Shown piece by piece: positions 21,995-28,912 of a stretch of DNA of 50,197 nt. Positions within the stretch are counted from its first letter, which is position 1. Every line of letters begins with the position of its first letter. Origin of the DNA: Deltaproteobacteria bacterium. Lineage in GTDB: Bacteria > Desulfobacterota > Dissulfuribacteria > Dissulfuribacterales > QOAL01. The stretch lies in the NCBI GenBank assembly GCA_024275145.1, contig JAJRZR010000028.1, positions 1 to 50,197 of the forward strand. Direction: 5' to 3'. The notes under the pieces were generated by a model. It worked only from the letters and a program-made list of their open reading frames with translations. It was not told the DNA's origin and did not search any database. Made by a program: the position numbers and the translations under genes.

Positions 21995-23362
21995 CTATTT
22001 TTTAGCCACCTCCTTGTAAAACCGGCCCAGATCCTTGTTCAGGAAGTGCTCTATTTTATTCAAATTGCGTTTATGGGCAACCCAGATAATATGGCGTGCC
22101 TGTTCTGAGATTATTCTCTGCACCCTTTGCCTGGTCCTGGCCCACAGATCCTTCTGGTAGGCAGTCTCAAGGGGAACCAGGTCATCGAGATGTTCAATCG
22201 TATTCCTTATGAACTTTGGGAACATCCATCTTTGCATATAGACAGAGGCTGCAACCAGGGCCATGAGGGTCCAGACTACCGGCCATAACAGGCTGTCGGC
22301 ACCAATGGAGCCGCTCAACAGGGAGCCTACGAACGTATTTTCCGGATAGCCAAACAACAGGTGGGTAACGAGATCGCCGAAAAAGAAGGCCAGCACGGCA
22401 CCAATACCCCATGCCTTGGCGGAATTGAAGAATTTTGCAAGGAATCTCTCCTTGAAGGATGCCAGGGATTGGACCTCTATGCTCAGTTCCCTGACCACGC
22501 TGTCCACCTCCTGGAGTATGTGGTTGAGTCGCATCCTTGGGGCTGAACGTAGTGAGGACTTGAGTTCCTCCCTTTCCCTGGCCCAGACCTCGAAACCCGG
22601 TGGTATGGGGCGCCCTGTATCCGGGGCATACGTAAGATATATCCGGGGCATATCCTTCCTACCCGTCATCTGTGATAGATTCCAGCAAAGGGTCCCATAG
22701 GCCCTTACGAGATCTGATATGTTGTCGCATTCGTCGATACGGTTCAGGACATAGAGGACCCGGTCTTCACCTGCCGAGCCGGGAAGCGTGCTCCTGATAA
22801 CCTGATATGTCTCCTTTATGGTTCCAGCCTTGTGGGGATCGAACATCAAGACTATCAGGTCTGCAAGCTTCGCCATCTCACCAACTACCCCAAGGTATTC
22901 GTACCCACGGTCCTTTTCCGTAACCGAATCCAGCATCCCCGGCGTGTCTATTATGGCCAGTTCCTTTAAGATCGGCGCATTCACCCTTTTCAACCGGAAA
23001 TGTGCCAGGAAGCTTTCGCCAAACTTCCTGAGCATGCCAAAGGGAAGCCGGTCGTCACTGACTATACTGTTGCCAGGCACCTCATCCTCGGCCTCGTTTT
23101 CTTCGGGCGCAGTGAGTATGGTGAAACTGTCGTCAGTGGGGGCTTGACCGGTCCGTTGGATCTGTTTTTCCAGGACCTCGTTGATAAATGTGGATTTGCC
23201 CGATGAATAGTTTCCTATTATTAGTACCAGTGGTTTCCACTTGAGGGGGGTGAGCAGGTCCTCGAGATTGAGGCCATAGCGATTGAAGAGGGGCTCCATC
23301 TTCTTGCGTAAAAGCCCTTCAAGCTCTGTGGTAAGTGCCTTTGCTGCCTCGTTGGTGTCCAT
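21995..23362 (-). CDS. Dynamin/EHD-like membrane GTPase
   Basis: The 455-residue product is a large GTPase with Walker A GNYSSGKS (50-57), a TDDSF switch-like segment (76-80), DTPG (139-142) and NRID (207-210) in place of NKxD. Two hydrophobic segments at about 317-338 and 357-376 should anchor it in the membrane, followed by a basic helical tail rich in Arg/Lys. The P-loop context resembles eukaryotic EHD ATPases and bacterial dynamin-like proteins, which remodel membranes; role here is unknown. The ATG at 23362 is preferred to a start up to 56 codons earlier because CAGGAG lies about 8 bases before it and the upstream part has low complexity without domain character. Apparently monocistronic. 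Confidence 0.8.
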   Translation of the reverse strand: MDTNEAAKALTTELEGLLRKKMEPLFNRYGLNLEDLLTPLKWKPLVLIIGNYSSGKSTFINEVLEKQIQRTGQAPTDDSFTILTAPEENEAEDEVPGNSIVSDDRLPFGMLRKFGESFLAHFRLKRVNAPILKELAIIDTPGMLDSVTEKDRGYEYLGVVGEMAKLADLIVLMFDPHKAGTIKETYQVIRSTLPGSAGEDRVLYVLNRIDECDNISDLVRAYGTLCWNLSQMTGRKDMPRIYLTYAPDTGRPIPPGFEVWAREREELKSSLRSAPRMRLNHILQEVDSVVRELSIEVQSLASFKERFLAKFFNSAKAWGIGAVLAFFFGDLVTHLLFGYPENTFVGSLLSGSIGADSLLWPVVWTLMALVAASVYMQRWMFPKFIRNTIEHLDDLVPLETAYQKDLWARTRQRVQRIISEQARHIIWVAHKRNLNKIEHFLNKDLGRFYKEVAKK

Positions 23363-23933
23363 AGACAGAACTCCTGTTCCAGGGGTCTCGATCCATTTCC
23401 CTCTACGCCCCTTGCCATGAATGTACATCCTCGCTAGTGTTTGTATCTTCATGCCCGCGGATGCGGCACCAAGGGCGCGGGATGCATGAGATCCAGGTCT
23501 ACACCTGTACAGTCGGAATATTAAACCCAAACCTTACATATGGCCCGTGCCTTTAATACTGCGTTTCAGGGGCAGGCCGTATGTTCACGGTAAATTATGT
23601 ACATCGTAATCCCGGGCGCATGATTTGGATTCGAACAAGACCTGCATCATCCCAATAGGCACTGGGACCATTTCCAGGGATCTCATTTCAACAGTAAACT
23701 GAAATTATCCCTCTAGGTCAAGAAAAGAACCCTTCATTCCAAACCTTAATGCGGCCTATGCCCTTGAACAGCACACCACAAGGGTATAAAAATGGCGGCC
23801 CATGGCAGGCTGTATCTTCATGCCAGAGGGTGCCTGTACGAGGGTCGGGCAGGGTAAAGGTTTGGGTTCATGGGATCGATATGAGGAGCAGGATCAGGGA
23901 CATTTTGCAAGGACCGGGATGCCCTGTCCCAGG
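23363..23933. other. Intergenic region with two inverted R2 repeat copies
   Basis: These 571 bases hold no supported gene. They include the leader of the GTPase gene and, at 23732-23875, two copies of the R2 repeat in opposite orientation. The remaining sequence shows nothing I can name. Confidence 0.55.
23732..23875. repeat. R2 intergenic repeat, inverted pair
   Basis: The reverse-strand copy (about 23732-23800) and the forward copy (about 23805-23875) share a core with 37621-37683 and 34699-34765: GGCTGTATTTTCATG, then CCTGT.CGAGGGTCGGG and AAGGTTTGGG. The copies have diverged by many substitutions, so the family looks old. Confidence 0.6.
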
Positions 23934-24731
23934 CTACTGGTCTACTGACAACAGGGACGGGATGCTGCTTCTTTCGAGATCAGGCCTTATGCCGAATCTG
24001 GTAAGTGCGAAATCGTATTTTACCGGGTCCGAGGGGCAGATTTTACGGAACCTTTCGGTAATTTCCAATGCAGCCCTGAGATTTGCCTGCCTTTTGGCCG
24101 TCAGCCCCAGTGTCTTGCAGATGTGGAACATATGGGTGTCAAGGGGGACTACGAGCTTTGACCTTGGAATCGATGTCCATCCTCCAGGATCAACTTCATC
24201 GTGCCTTATCATCCATCTGAGGAAGAGAAAGCCCCTCTTACACGCGCTACCCCTGGCAGGATCAGGCAGGAGGAAGTTCCTTTCCTGGCCGGAGAGGGCG
24301 AGCAGGGCCTGTACGAACCGGGAAAGGGCCTGCGAAAGGGTCTTCTCAGAGGGGGATAGCCCCTTTATGAACAGGTTTTCCAGGCTGCCGTGGCTCTCCA
24401 AGGCCCTCTTGATGCCAAACAGTAATAGGGCCAGATCGTTGCCAGTGGTAAACCGGTGTCTTATGTGGGCTAGGGAATCCTGCAGTTGTCCAAGACCCGC
24501 GGTTTCCAGGAAACTGGTTGGATTGCCGATCCGTGCAAGGACCAGGGATACGCTCTTGAGTATTTGTTTTACCCTGCCATAGGCTAGAGATGCGGCTATG
24601 AGAGCGACGATCTCCCGGTCCTGCACCTGCTGGTAGTTATAGAGAAATTCAAGGGGATCCGGATGGACCAGATCACGTTTGTTGTAGCGGTGGTACAGGT
24701 CCTCCAACCCCTTTAAGTTGGATCTGTCCAA
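23934..24731 (-). CDS. TIGR02757 (DUF2400) family protein
   Basis: The 265-residue product matches the TIGR02757/DUF2400 family by its N-terminus (LYHRYNKRDLVHPDPLEFLY) and by RFLFLRWM-like and VVPLDTHMFHICKTLGL segments (here FLFLRWMIRHDEVDPGGW and VPLDTHMFHICK). The fold has been likened to helix-hairpin-helix DNA glycosylases, but no activity is known to me. The start is a TTG at 24731 with no clear Shine-Dalgarno sequence. It is the last gene of the ORP-like operon, 16 bases after the FmdB-type gene; that may be chance or a functional tie. Confidence 0.82.
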   Translation of the reverse strand: MDRSNLKGLEDLYHRYNKRDLVHPDPLEFLYNYQQVQDREIVALIAASLAYGRVKQILKSVSLVLARIGNPTSFLETAGLGQLQDSLAHIRHRFTTGNDLALLLFGIKRALESHGSLENLFIKGLSPSEKTLSQALSRFVQALLALSGQERNFLLPDPARGSACKRGFLFLRWMIRHDEVDPGGWTSIPRSKLVVPLDTHMFHICKTLGLTAKRQANLRAALEITERFRKICPSDPVKYDFALTRFGIRPDLERSSIPSLLSVDQ

Positions 24732-24747
24732 TGTTGATTATGGCAGG

Positions 24748-25005
24748 TTATCCCGGACCCTTGCCGCAGCACGAGCCTGGGCCGGCACATCCTTCGGCCT
24801 GTCCAGGTCGTGATCCGCAGCAACCGGTATCTCCCGGACCAGGAAGCCTGTGGCCTTCGCTACCTGTGAGTGAAGATGTGGCAGACATCAATTTAGTCAG
24901 GTCGTTTGATCCACAGGAGGGACAGGTAACCTCATCCTGGCCCGAGAATATGAGCATCTCGCATGTTTTTCCGCATTTCATGCACCGGTATTCATATATT
25001 GGCAT
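24748..25005 (-). CDS. FmdB-type zinc ribbon protein with Cys-rich tail
   Basis: The 85-residue protein begins with the FmdB regulatory-protein zinc ribbon: MPIYEYRCMKCGKTCEML followed by CPSCG. This domain is named from the formylmethanofuran dehydrogenase locus of methanogens; its function is poorly known. After the ribbon comes a Gly/Pro/Cys-rich tail with four further cysteines (GCCGSRPG...CAGPGSCCGK), which could bind metal. AGGAGG precedes the ATG. It lies 33 bases after the upstream NifX-like gene. Confidence 0.85.
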   Translation of the reverse strand: MPIYEYRCMKCGKTCEMLIFSGQDEVTCPSCGSNDLTKLMSATSSLTGSEGHRLPGPGDTGCCGSRPGQAEGCAGPGSCCGKGPG

Positions 25006-25038
25006 TCCTTGCCTCCTGTCTCGGCCTGTCGGCCGGTT

Positions 25039-25425
25039 TTAGCTGGCTGTCTGGTGGCTGCATTTGTGGCCACCTTCTCCATGTTCGTGGCCGGTACAGG
25101 TAGGTCCTGTGGCCCCCTTGAGGTTTCCAGCGACAAGGGCGTTTATCGCCTCTGCCGGATCCATGTCGGCCTGTACGCCGGCAGTGACCCTGATGCCTGA
25201 TTGTTGTAGCAGCTCTACAGCCATGGGACCTATCCCGCCACATATGACATCGGTTACGCCCTGCTCGTGTAACCACCTTGGGAGGGAACCCGGTTCATGG
25301 GGCGGCGGGGATAGTATTTCGTTCTTTTTTATGTTCCCGTCGCTCACCTCCACTATTGCGAACTGGCCTGCGTGGCCAAAATGGCCGCTCAACCTTCCAT
25401 TTTCTATTGGCATTGCAATCTTCAC
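25039..25425 (-). CDS. NifX/ORP-type (dinitrogenase Fe-Mo cofactor) domain protein
   Basis: The 128-residue protein has the MTH1175/NifX-NifB C-terminal fold: KIAMPIENGRLSGHFGHAGQF, VTDVICGGIGPMA and LLQQSGIRVTAGVQ. Proteins of this family bind or carry metal-sulfur clusters; the Desulfovibrio Orange Protein, with a Mo-Cu-S cluster, is one member. A His/Cys-rich tail (CTGHEHGEGGHKCSH) could bind metal. Start overlaps the Mrp stop by 4 bases, so the two are coupled. Which cluster, if any, is bound cannot be told. Confidence 0.87.
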   Translation of the reverse strand: MKIAMPIENGRLSGHFGHAGQFAIVEVSDGNIKKNEILSPPPHEPGSLPRWLHEQGVTDVICGGIGPMAVELLQQSGIRVTAGVQADMDPAEAINALVAGNLKGATGPTCTGHEHGEGGHKCSHQTAS

Positions 25426-26309
25426 TGTCTTTCCTCCTTCAAGGCATTTTTCATTTTTTCTTTCTGGGCAGCCATCATCTGGGTGGCATTGATTACGTTC
25501 TGCATGACCTTTTCAAAGGCCTCCGCCGTGTGGCTGTTAGGGTACATTGCAAGGATCGGTTTACCTGCATCCCCGGTGGTGACAATTCTCGGATCGACCG
25601 GTATCCGTCCAAGGAATGGGATGCCCGTCTCTTCTGAAAGTCGTTGTCCACCCCCGCGTTTGAAGACATCGATGGCCTTGCCGCAGTGGGGGCAGATCAT
25701 ACCGCTCATGTTTTCAACTATTCCAAGTATGGGCATATCGACCTGTTTGCAGAAATTGATGGATTTTTTCACGTCCAACAAGGAGACCTCCTGGGGCGTG
25801 GTCACCACCACGGCGTATGCATCAGGAATAGTTTGCGCCACTGTCATCTGCTCATCCCCGGTGCCTGGGGGGGCGTCGATGACCAGATAATCCAGTTTCC
25901 CCCATTCTATATCGTAGATGAACTGCCTTATGGCAGACATCTTCAGCGGTCCGCGCCACATGACGGCAGAATCCTTTTCTGGAAGCAACGGCTCCACTGA
26001 CATGAACTTGAGATTGGGCGAGTAGTAGACCGGCCCTACCGTACCATCGGGCCTCCTTTGAAGCTCGCCCCTTTCCACTCCGAGCATCTTGGGGACGTTG
26101 GGACCATGAAGGTCCACGTCGAGCAACCCGACGTAAAAATTTTGCAGGGAAAGACCAATGGCAAGATTTATGGAGACGGTGCTCTTCCCAACACCACCTT
26201 TTCCGCTCATTACCATGATCTTATTTTCTATCTGGCCGAGTTTTTTCTTTATCTTCCTGTCCTGCTCCGCAAGGACCGGATTAGTGGTCTTGCCCGTATC
26301 TTCCTTCAC
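25422..26309 (-). CDS. Mrp/NBP35-family ATP-binding Fe-S carrier
   Basis: The 295-residue product is a Mrp/ApbC P-loop ATPase. It shows the deviant Walker A GKGGVGKS, DVDLHGPNVPKMLG, the Walker B segment YLVIDAPPGTGDEQ, and the paired cysteines CPHC in ENMSGMICPHCG that hold a bridging Fe-S cluster in relatives. Such proteins pass Fe-S clusters to apoproteins. The start is GTG at 26309, supported by AGGAGG about 9 bases upstream. In the Desulfovibrio ORP locus an Mrp homologue stands next to the Orange Protein gene, as here. Confidence 0.92.
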   Translation of the reverse strand: MKEDTGKTTNPVLAEQDRKIKKKLGQIENKIMVMSGKGGVGKSTVSINLAIGLSLQNFYVGLLDVDLHGPNVPKMLGVERGELQRRPDGTVGPVYYSPNLKFMSVEPLLPEKDSAVMWRGPLKMSAIRQFIYDIEWGKLDYLVIDAPPGTGDEQMTVAQTIPDAYAVVVTTPQEVSLLDVKKSINFCKQVDMPILGIVENMSGMICPHCGKAIDVFKRGGGQRLSEETGIPFLGRIPVDPRIVTTGDAGKPILAMYPNSHTAEAFEKVMQNVINATQMMAAQKEKMKNALKEERQ

Positions 26310-26326
26310 TGAAAGAACCTCCTGAA

Positions 26327-27190
26327 TTAGAATTGTTTTTGCAATCTTTCCCAGATCTGCTTGATTTCCACGGCAGCCGGCCCACTCGATACCTCCATGA
26401 GCGGGATTCCCCTGACCAGGCTGTCTACGACATCCTCGTCAAAGGGAATCCTTCCAAGCATGGTGATATCATGGGCTTCACATGTCCTTTCCACCTCTTC
26501 GGCCATCTGCCTGTTCAGATCCCACCTATTTATACAGGCACAGGCAGGGGTTTTGAAGTGCTTTGCCAGACCTGCGACCCTTTTGAGATCATGGATACCT
26601 GAAAGTGTAGGCTCCGTGACGATCAACACCATGTCTGTACCTGAAAGGGACGCAATTACAGGACATCCTATGCCAGGTGGGCCATCTACTATAATCCATT
26701 CGGTCGTGGATTGCTCAGCCAGATTCTTTGCCTGTCTCTTCACTAGGCTTACCAGCTTTCCGGAGTTTTCTTCGCCTATGTCCAGCGCTGCATGAACCAT
26801 CTGTCCGTACTTTGTCCGTGATATATACCACCGGCCGCACAGGTTGTCCTTGAGAGAGATTGCCTTTTCCGGGCAAAAATATTCGCACACGCCACATCCT
26901 TCACAAGAGAATGGGTCTATTGACGCATGTTCGTCCACTGTTACTGCATCGAACCGGCACAGATCCGCACAGGTTCCGCATCCTGTGCAGGCCGACGGAT
27001 CTACATTTGCAGTAACCCCTGATTGAAACGGATGTTCTTCAATGATCTTTGGGGAAAGCAACAGGTGAAGATCAGCTGCGTCCACGTCGCAGTCGGCAAG
27101 GACCTTGCTTTGGGCAAGGCAGGCAAAGGCTGCGGTGACAGTAGTCTTGCCCGTGCCACCCTTTCCACTGAGTATCAGGATTTCTTTCAT
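26327..27190 (-). CDS. MinD-type P-loop ATPase with inserted two-cluster ferredoxin (first copy)
   Basis: The 287-residue protein begins KEILILSGKGGTGKTTV (deviant Walker A) and carries at about 62-110 an inserted ferredoxin domain with two CxxCxxCxxxC motifs (CTGCGTCADLC and CEGCGVCEYFC), enough for two 4Fe-4S clusters. The MinD fold resumes with WIIVDGPPGIGCPV. This architecture is known in the ORP locus and other anaerobe clusters, presumably coupling ATP to cluster transfer or electron flow. The ATG at 27190 overlaps the stop of its paralogue by 4 bases. The frame is open further upstream but only the part from 27190 resembles the family. Confidence 0.92.
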   Translation of the reverse strand: MKEILILSGKGGTGKTTVTAAFACLAQSKVLADCDVDAADLHLLLSPKIIEEHPFQSGVTANVDPSACTGCGTCADLCRFDAVTVDEHASIDPFSCEGCGVCEYFCPEKAISLKDNLCGRWYISRTKYGQMVHAALDIGEENSGKLVSLVKRQAKNLAEQSTTEWIIVDGPPGIGCPVIASLSGTDMVLIVTEPTLSGIHDLKRVAGLAKHFKTPACACINRWDLNRQMAEEVERTCEAHDITMLGRIPFDEDVVDSLVRGIPLMEVSSGPAAVEIKQIWERLQKQF

Positions 27191-28014
27191 TTGCCTATCT
27201 CCAGGATCAGGCGGGTGAAGGAGTCCTTGAGATCCTTGTCCACATCTGTCATGGGTATTCCCCTGGCATATGCCTCGGCTATCTCCCGGCGGAAGGGGAT
27301 CTTCATGTGGATTGGAATGCCTTGATCCATGCACCAATGCTCTACCGCGTCATTTCCGAGACCCGCCCGATTCAACACCACTCCATGGGGAACCTTGAGC
27401 CTTTTCAGCACCCCGGCCATTATCTTGAGATCGTGGAGGCCGAAGGGGGTGGGTTCGGTGACGAGGATGCAGTAATCCGTATCCCTGACTGCTACCATGG
27501 CAGGACAGGATGTGCCAGGCGGGCAGTCTATTATTACCGTCCTGGAGTCGGTAGAACGGGCCTTTACCGCCTTTATCAAGGGAGGTGCCATGGCCTCACC
27601 GATCCTGAGCCTTCCCTGTACGAAACCTATTCCCCTGGCCGTTCCAAGTTCAACGGTTCCTATCGAACGGTTTCCGGTTTCAAGTGCACCTTCCGGACAT
27701 ACGAGAAAACAGCCTCCACAGGAATGGCACATATCCGGAAAGGTCATTATGGTCTCGCCAAACACCGTAATGGCATTGAAGCGGCACATATCCCTGCATT
27801 TTCCGCAATAGGTGCACCGTTGCTGGATAACTACAGGGACTTCAAGGGTGATATCCTCGCAAAGGCGTATCTCTGGGTTCAGGAAAAAATGGGCATTCGG
27901 TTCCTCCACGTCACAATCCAGGAATTCAGTCTTGCCATGGATCGAAAGGGCAAGTGCCACGGCCACACTGGTTTTTCCCGTTCCGCCCTTTCCACTCGCT
28001 ATTGCTATCTTCAT
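27187..28014 (-). CDS. MinD-type P-loop ATPase with inserted two-cluster ferredoxin (second copy)
   Basis: A 275-residue paralogue of the next gene: KIAIASGKGGTGKTSV, then an insert with CTYCGKCRDMC and CHSCGGCFLVC, then VIIDCPPGTSCPAM. It has eight ferredoxin cysteines, and both copies have intact ATPase motifs, so a heterodimer is likely by analogy with the two adjacent ATPases of the Desulfovibrio ORP cluster. The ATG at 28014 follows the stop of the NifX-like gene by 4 bases. The frame reads on upstream within that gene but has no family resemblance there. Confidence 0.92.
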   Translation of the reverse strand: MKIAIASGKGGTGKTSVAVALALSIHGKTEFLDCDVEEPNAHFFLNPEIRLCEDITLEVPVVIQQRCTYCGKCRDMCRFNAITVFGETIMTFPDMCHSCGGCFLVCPEGALETGNRSIGTVELGTARGIGFVQGRLRIGEAMAPPLIKAVKARSTDSRTVIIDCPPGTSCPAMVAVRDTDYCILVTEPTPFGLHDLKIMAGVLKRLKVPHGVVLNRAGLGNDAVEHWCMDQGIPIHMKIPFRREIAEAYARGIPMTDVDKDLKDSFTRLILEIGK

Positions 28015-28018
28015 GAGG

Positions 28019-28456
28019 TCAATTTCTGCGGCATCCGCAGCCTCCCCGCCCACCGCCTCCAATGCCCCTTCTGCCGCCCATGCCCATTCCCTGCCCGGCG
28101 TGGGCGTTGCACCCGGGCCCATCGGCAGGGGTTGCCTTGCCGGAAACGAAGCTTTCCACGGCATCCTTCACCTTTCCTACTACATTGGATACAATCCTTA
28201 TCCCTGCCGCTTGGAGTACGGCGAATGCCTTTGGGCCAACCCTGCCTGTGATTATCGTTTCGGCACCGGCCTCGGCCACCTTTGTGGCAGCGCCTATACC
28301 CGCTCCGTGGGCGGCGTCCAGGGCTGCCTGGTTGTCTATTACCTGGGTAACCCTATCCAGATCGGTATCAAAGATTATGAAATAGTGTGCCCGGCCAAAT
28401 CTCGGGTCAACCTCGGATTCCATCTCCGTGCCCTGGGCGCTTATTGCGATTTTCAT
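28019..28456 (-). CDS. NifX/ORP-type domain protein, first gene of the operon
   Basis: The 145-residue protein has the same fold as the 25039-25425 product: KIAISAQGTEMESEVDPRFG, GAETIITGRVGPKAF and LQAAGIRIV. The DPRFGRAHYF segment is characteristic of Orange-Protein/NifX relatives. The last 35 residues are Gly/Arg-rich with three cysteines (GCN..., GGCGCRRN), an unusual tail that may bind metal or nucleic acid. AGGAGG lies 6 bases before the ATG. It heads the leftward seven-gene operon and faces the regulatory region. Confidence 0.88.
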   Translation of the reverse strand: MKIAISAQGTEMESEVDPRFGRAHYFIIFDTDLDRVTQVIDNQAALDAAHGAGIGAATKVAEAGAETIITGRVGPKAFAVLQAAGIRIVSNVVGKVKDAVESFVSGKATPADGPGCNAHAGQGMGMGGRRGIGGGGRGGCGCRRN

Positions 28457-28595
28457 GGCTTGCCTCCTGGTTTACAGATTGTCATTTGTGCAGGGTAAAA
28501 ACTTTCTTCGAAAAGGCTTGTTTTTTCCATTGCATGGGAATAAACAATAAAAAAACGTTCTGATTTTAAAACAGAAAAAAGATGAATTATTCATT

Positions 28596-28609
28596 TTGAA
28601 CTATTTCAA
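28596..28609. promoter_or_regulatory. FNR/CRP-like palindrome TTGAA-N4-TTCAA
   Basis: TTGAACTATTTCAA is a perfect 5-bp inverted repeat with a 4-base spacer, the geometry of FNR-type sites (TTGAT-N4-ATCAA). It lies 140 bases upstream of the leftward operon. Regulator identity is inferred only from shape. Confidence 0.45.
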
Positions 28610-28652
28610 GTTAGGGGTAGTTTTAGTGCTTGTCAACATATTTTTTTGGGCG

Positions 28653-28668
28653 TATGATTAATATCATA
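28653..28668. promoter_or_regulatory. Second palindrome TATGAT-N4-ATCATA
   Basis: This perfect 6-bp inverted repeat with a 4-base spacer has the same geometry as the site at 28596, about 57 bases away. It may be a second operator for the same or a related regulator. Confidence 0.45.
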
Positions 28669-28912
28669 GTTCAAAATAATGAGACTAATGCTCATAATCT
28701 ATAGGCCTTGGCGGGGATATTCATCCTTGTCCCCATGTATCCAGGATCGTGCAGCTCGACGAGTTCGTTGCCGGATGTAATCGCGCGAAGTTAGACATGC
28801 GGTCGCAGTGTGCACATCCAACTGCCCTGCCATGTGCTTGAAGACAGGAAGTACGGCATGCCCGCATGTCTTTCGTCTTGAGTAGATTGGTTATGGAAAC
28901 AGGAGGTAGCTA

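Larger units (their letters stand above)
28591..28682. repeat. Long-range inverted repeat around the candidate operators
   Basis: TCATTTTGAACTAT (28591-28604) is repeated inverted as ATAGTTCAAAATAATGA (28666-28682), identical over 12 bases apart from a two-base insertion. The arms overlap both palindromes, so a looped or cooperative operator is possible. Confidence 0.55.
28457..28912. promoter_or_regulatory. Divergent control region between ORP-like operon and CoADR-rhodanese gene
   Basis: This 456-base, AT-rich region must hold promoters for both directions. It contains two palindromes with four-base spacers, a long-range inverted repeat (entered separately), and an inverted repeat ATGAG-N7-CTCAT near 28679. 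A degraded piece of the R1 repeat lies at about 28738-28780. No convincing sigma-54 -24/-12 pair was found on either strand, though the Desulfovibrio ORP operons are known to use sigma-54. Confidence 0.6.

Noticed and set aside
23610-23660. GGATTCGAAC-like T-loop, suggesting a tRNA on the minus strand
   Set aside because: The T-stem has only three pairs, and no acceptor, D or anticodon stem can be fitted around it.
28457-28912. Sigma-54 promoter as in the Desulfovibrio ORP operons
   Set aside because: No GG/GC pair with the required spacing and flanking bases was found on either strand; TTGGCGGGG near 28705 lacks a -12 GC.
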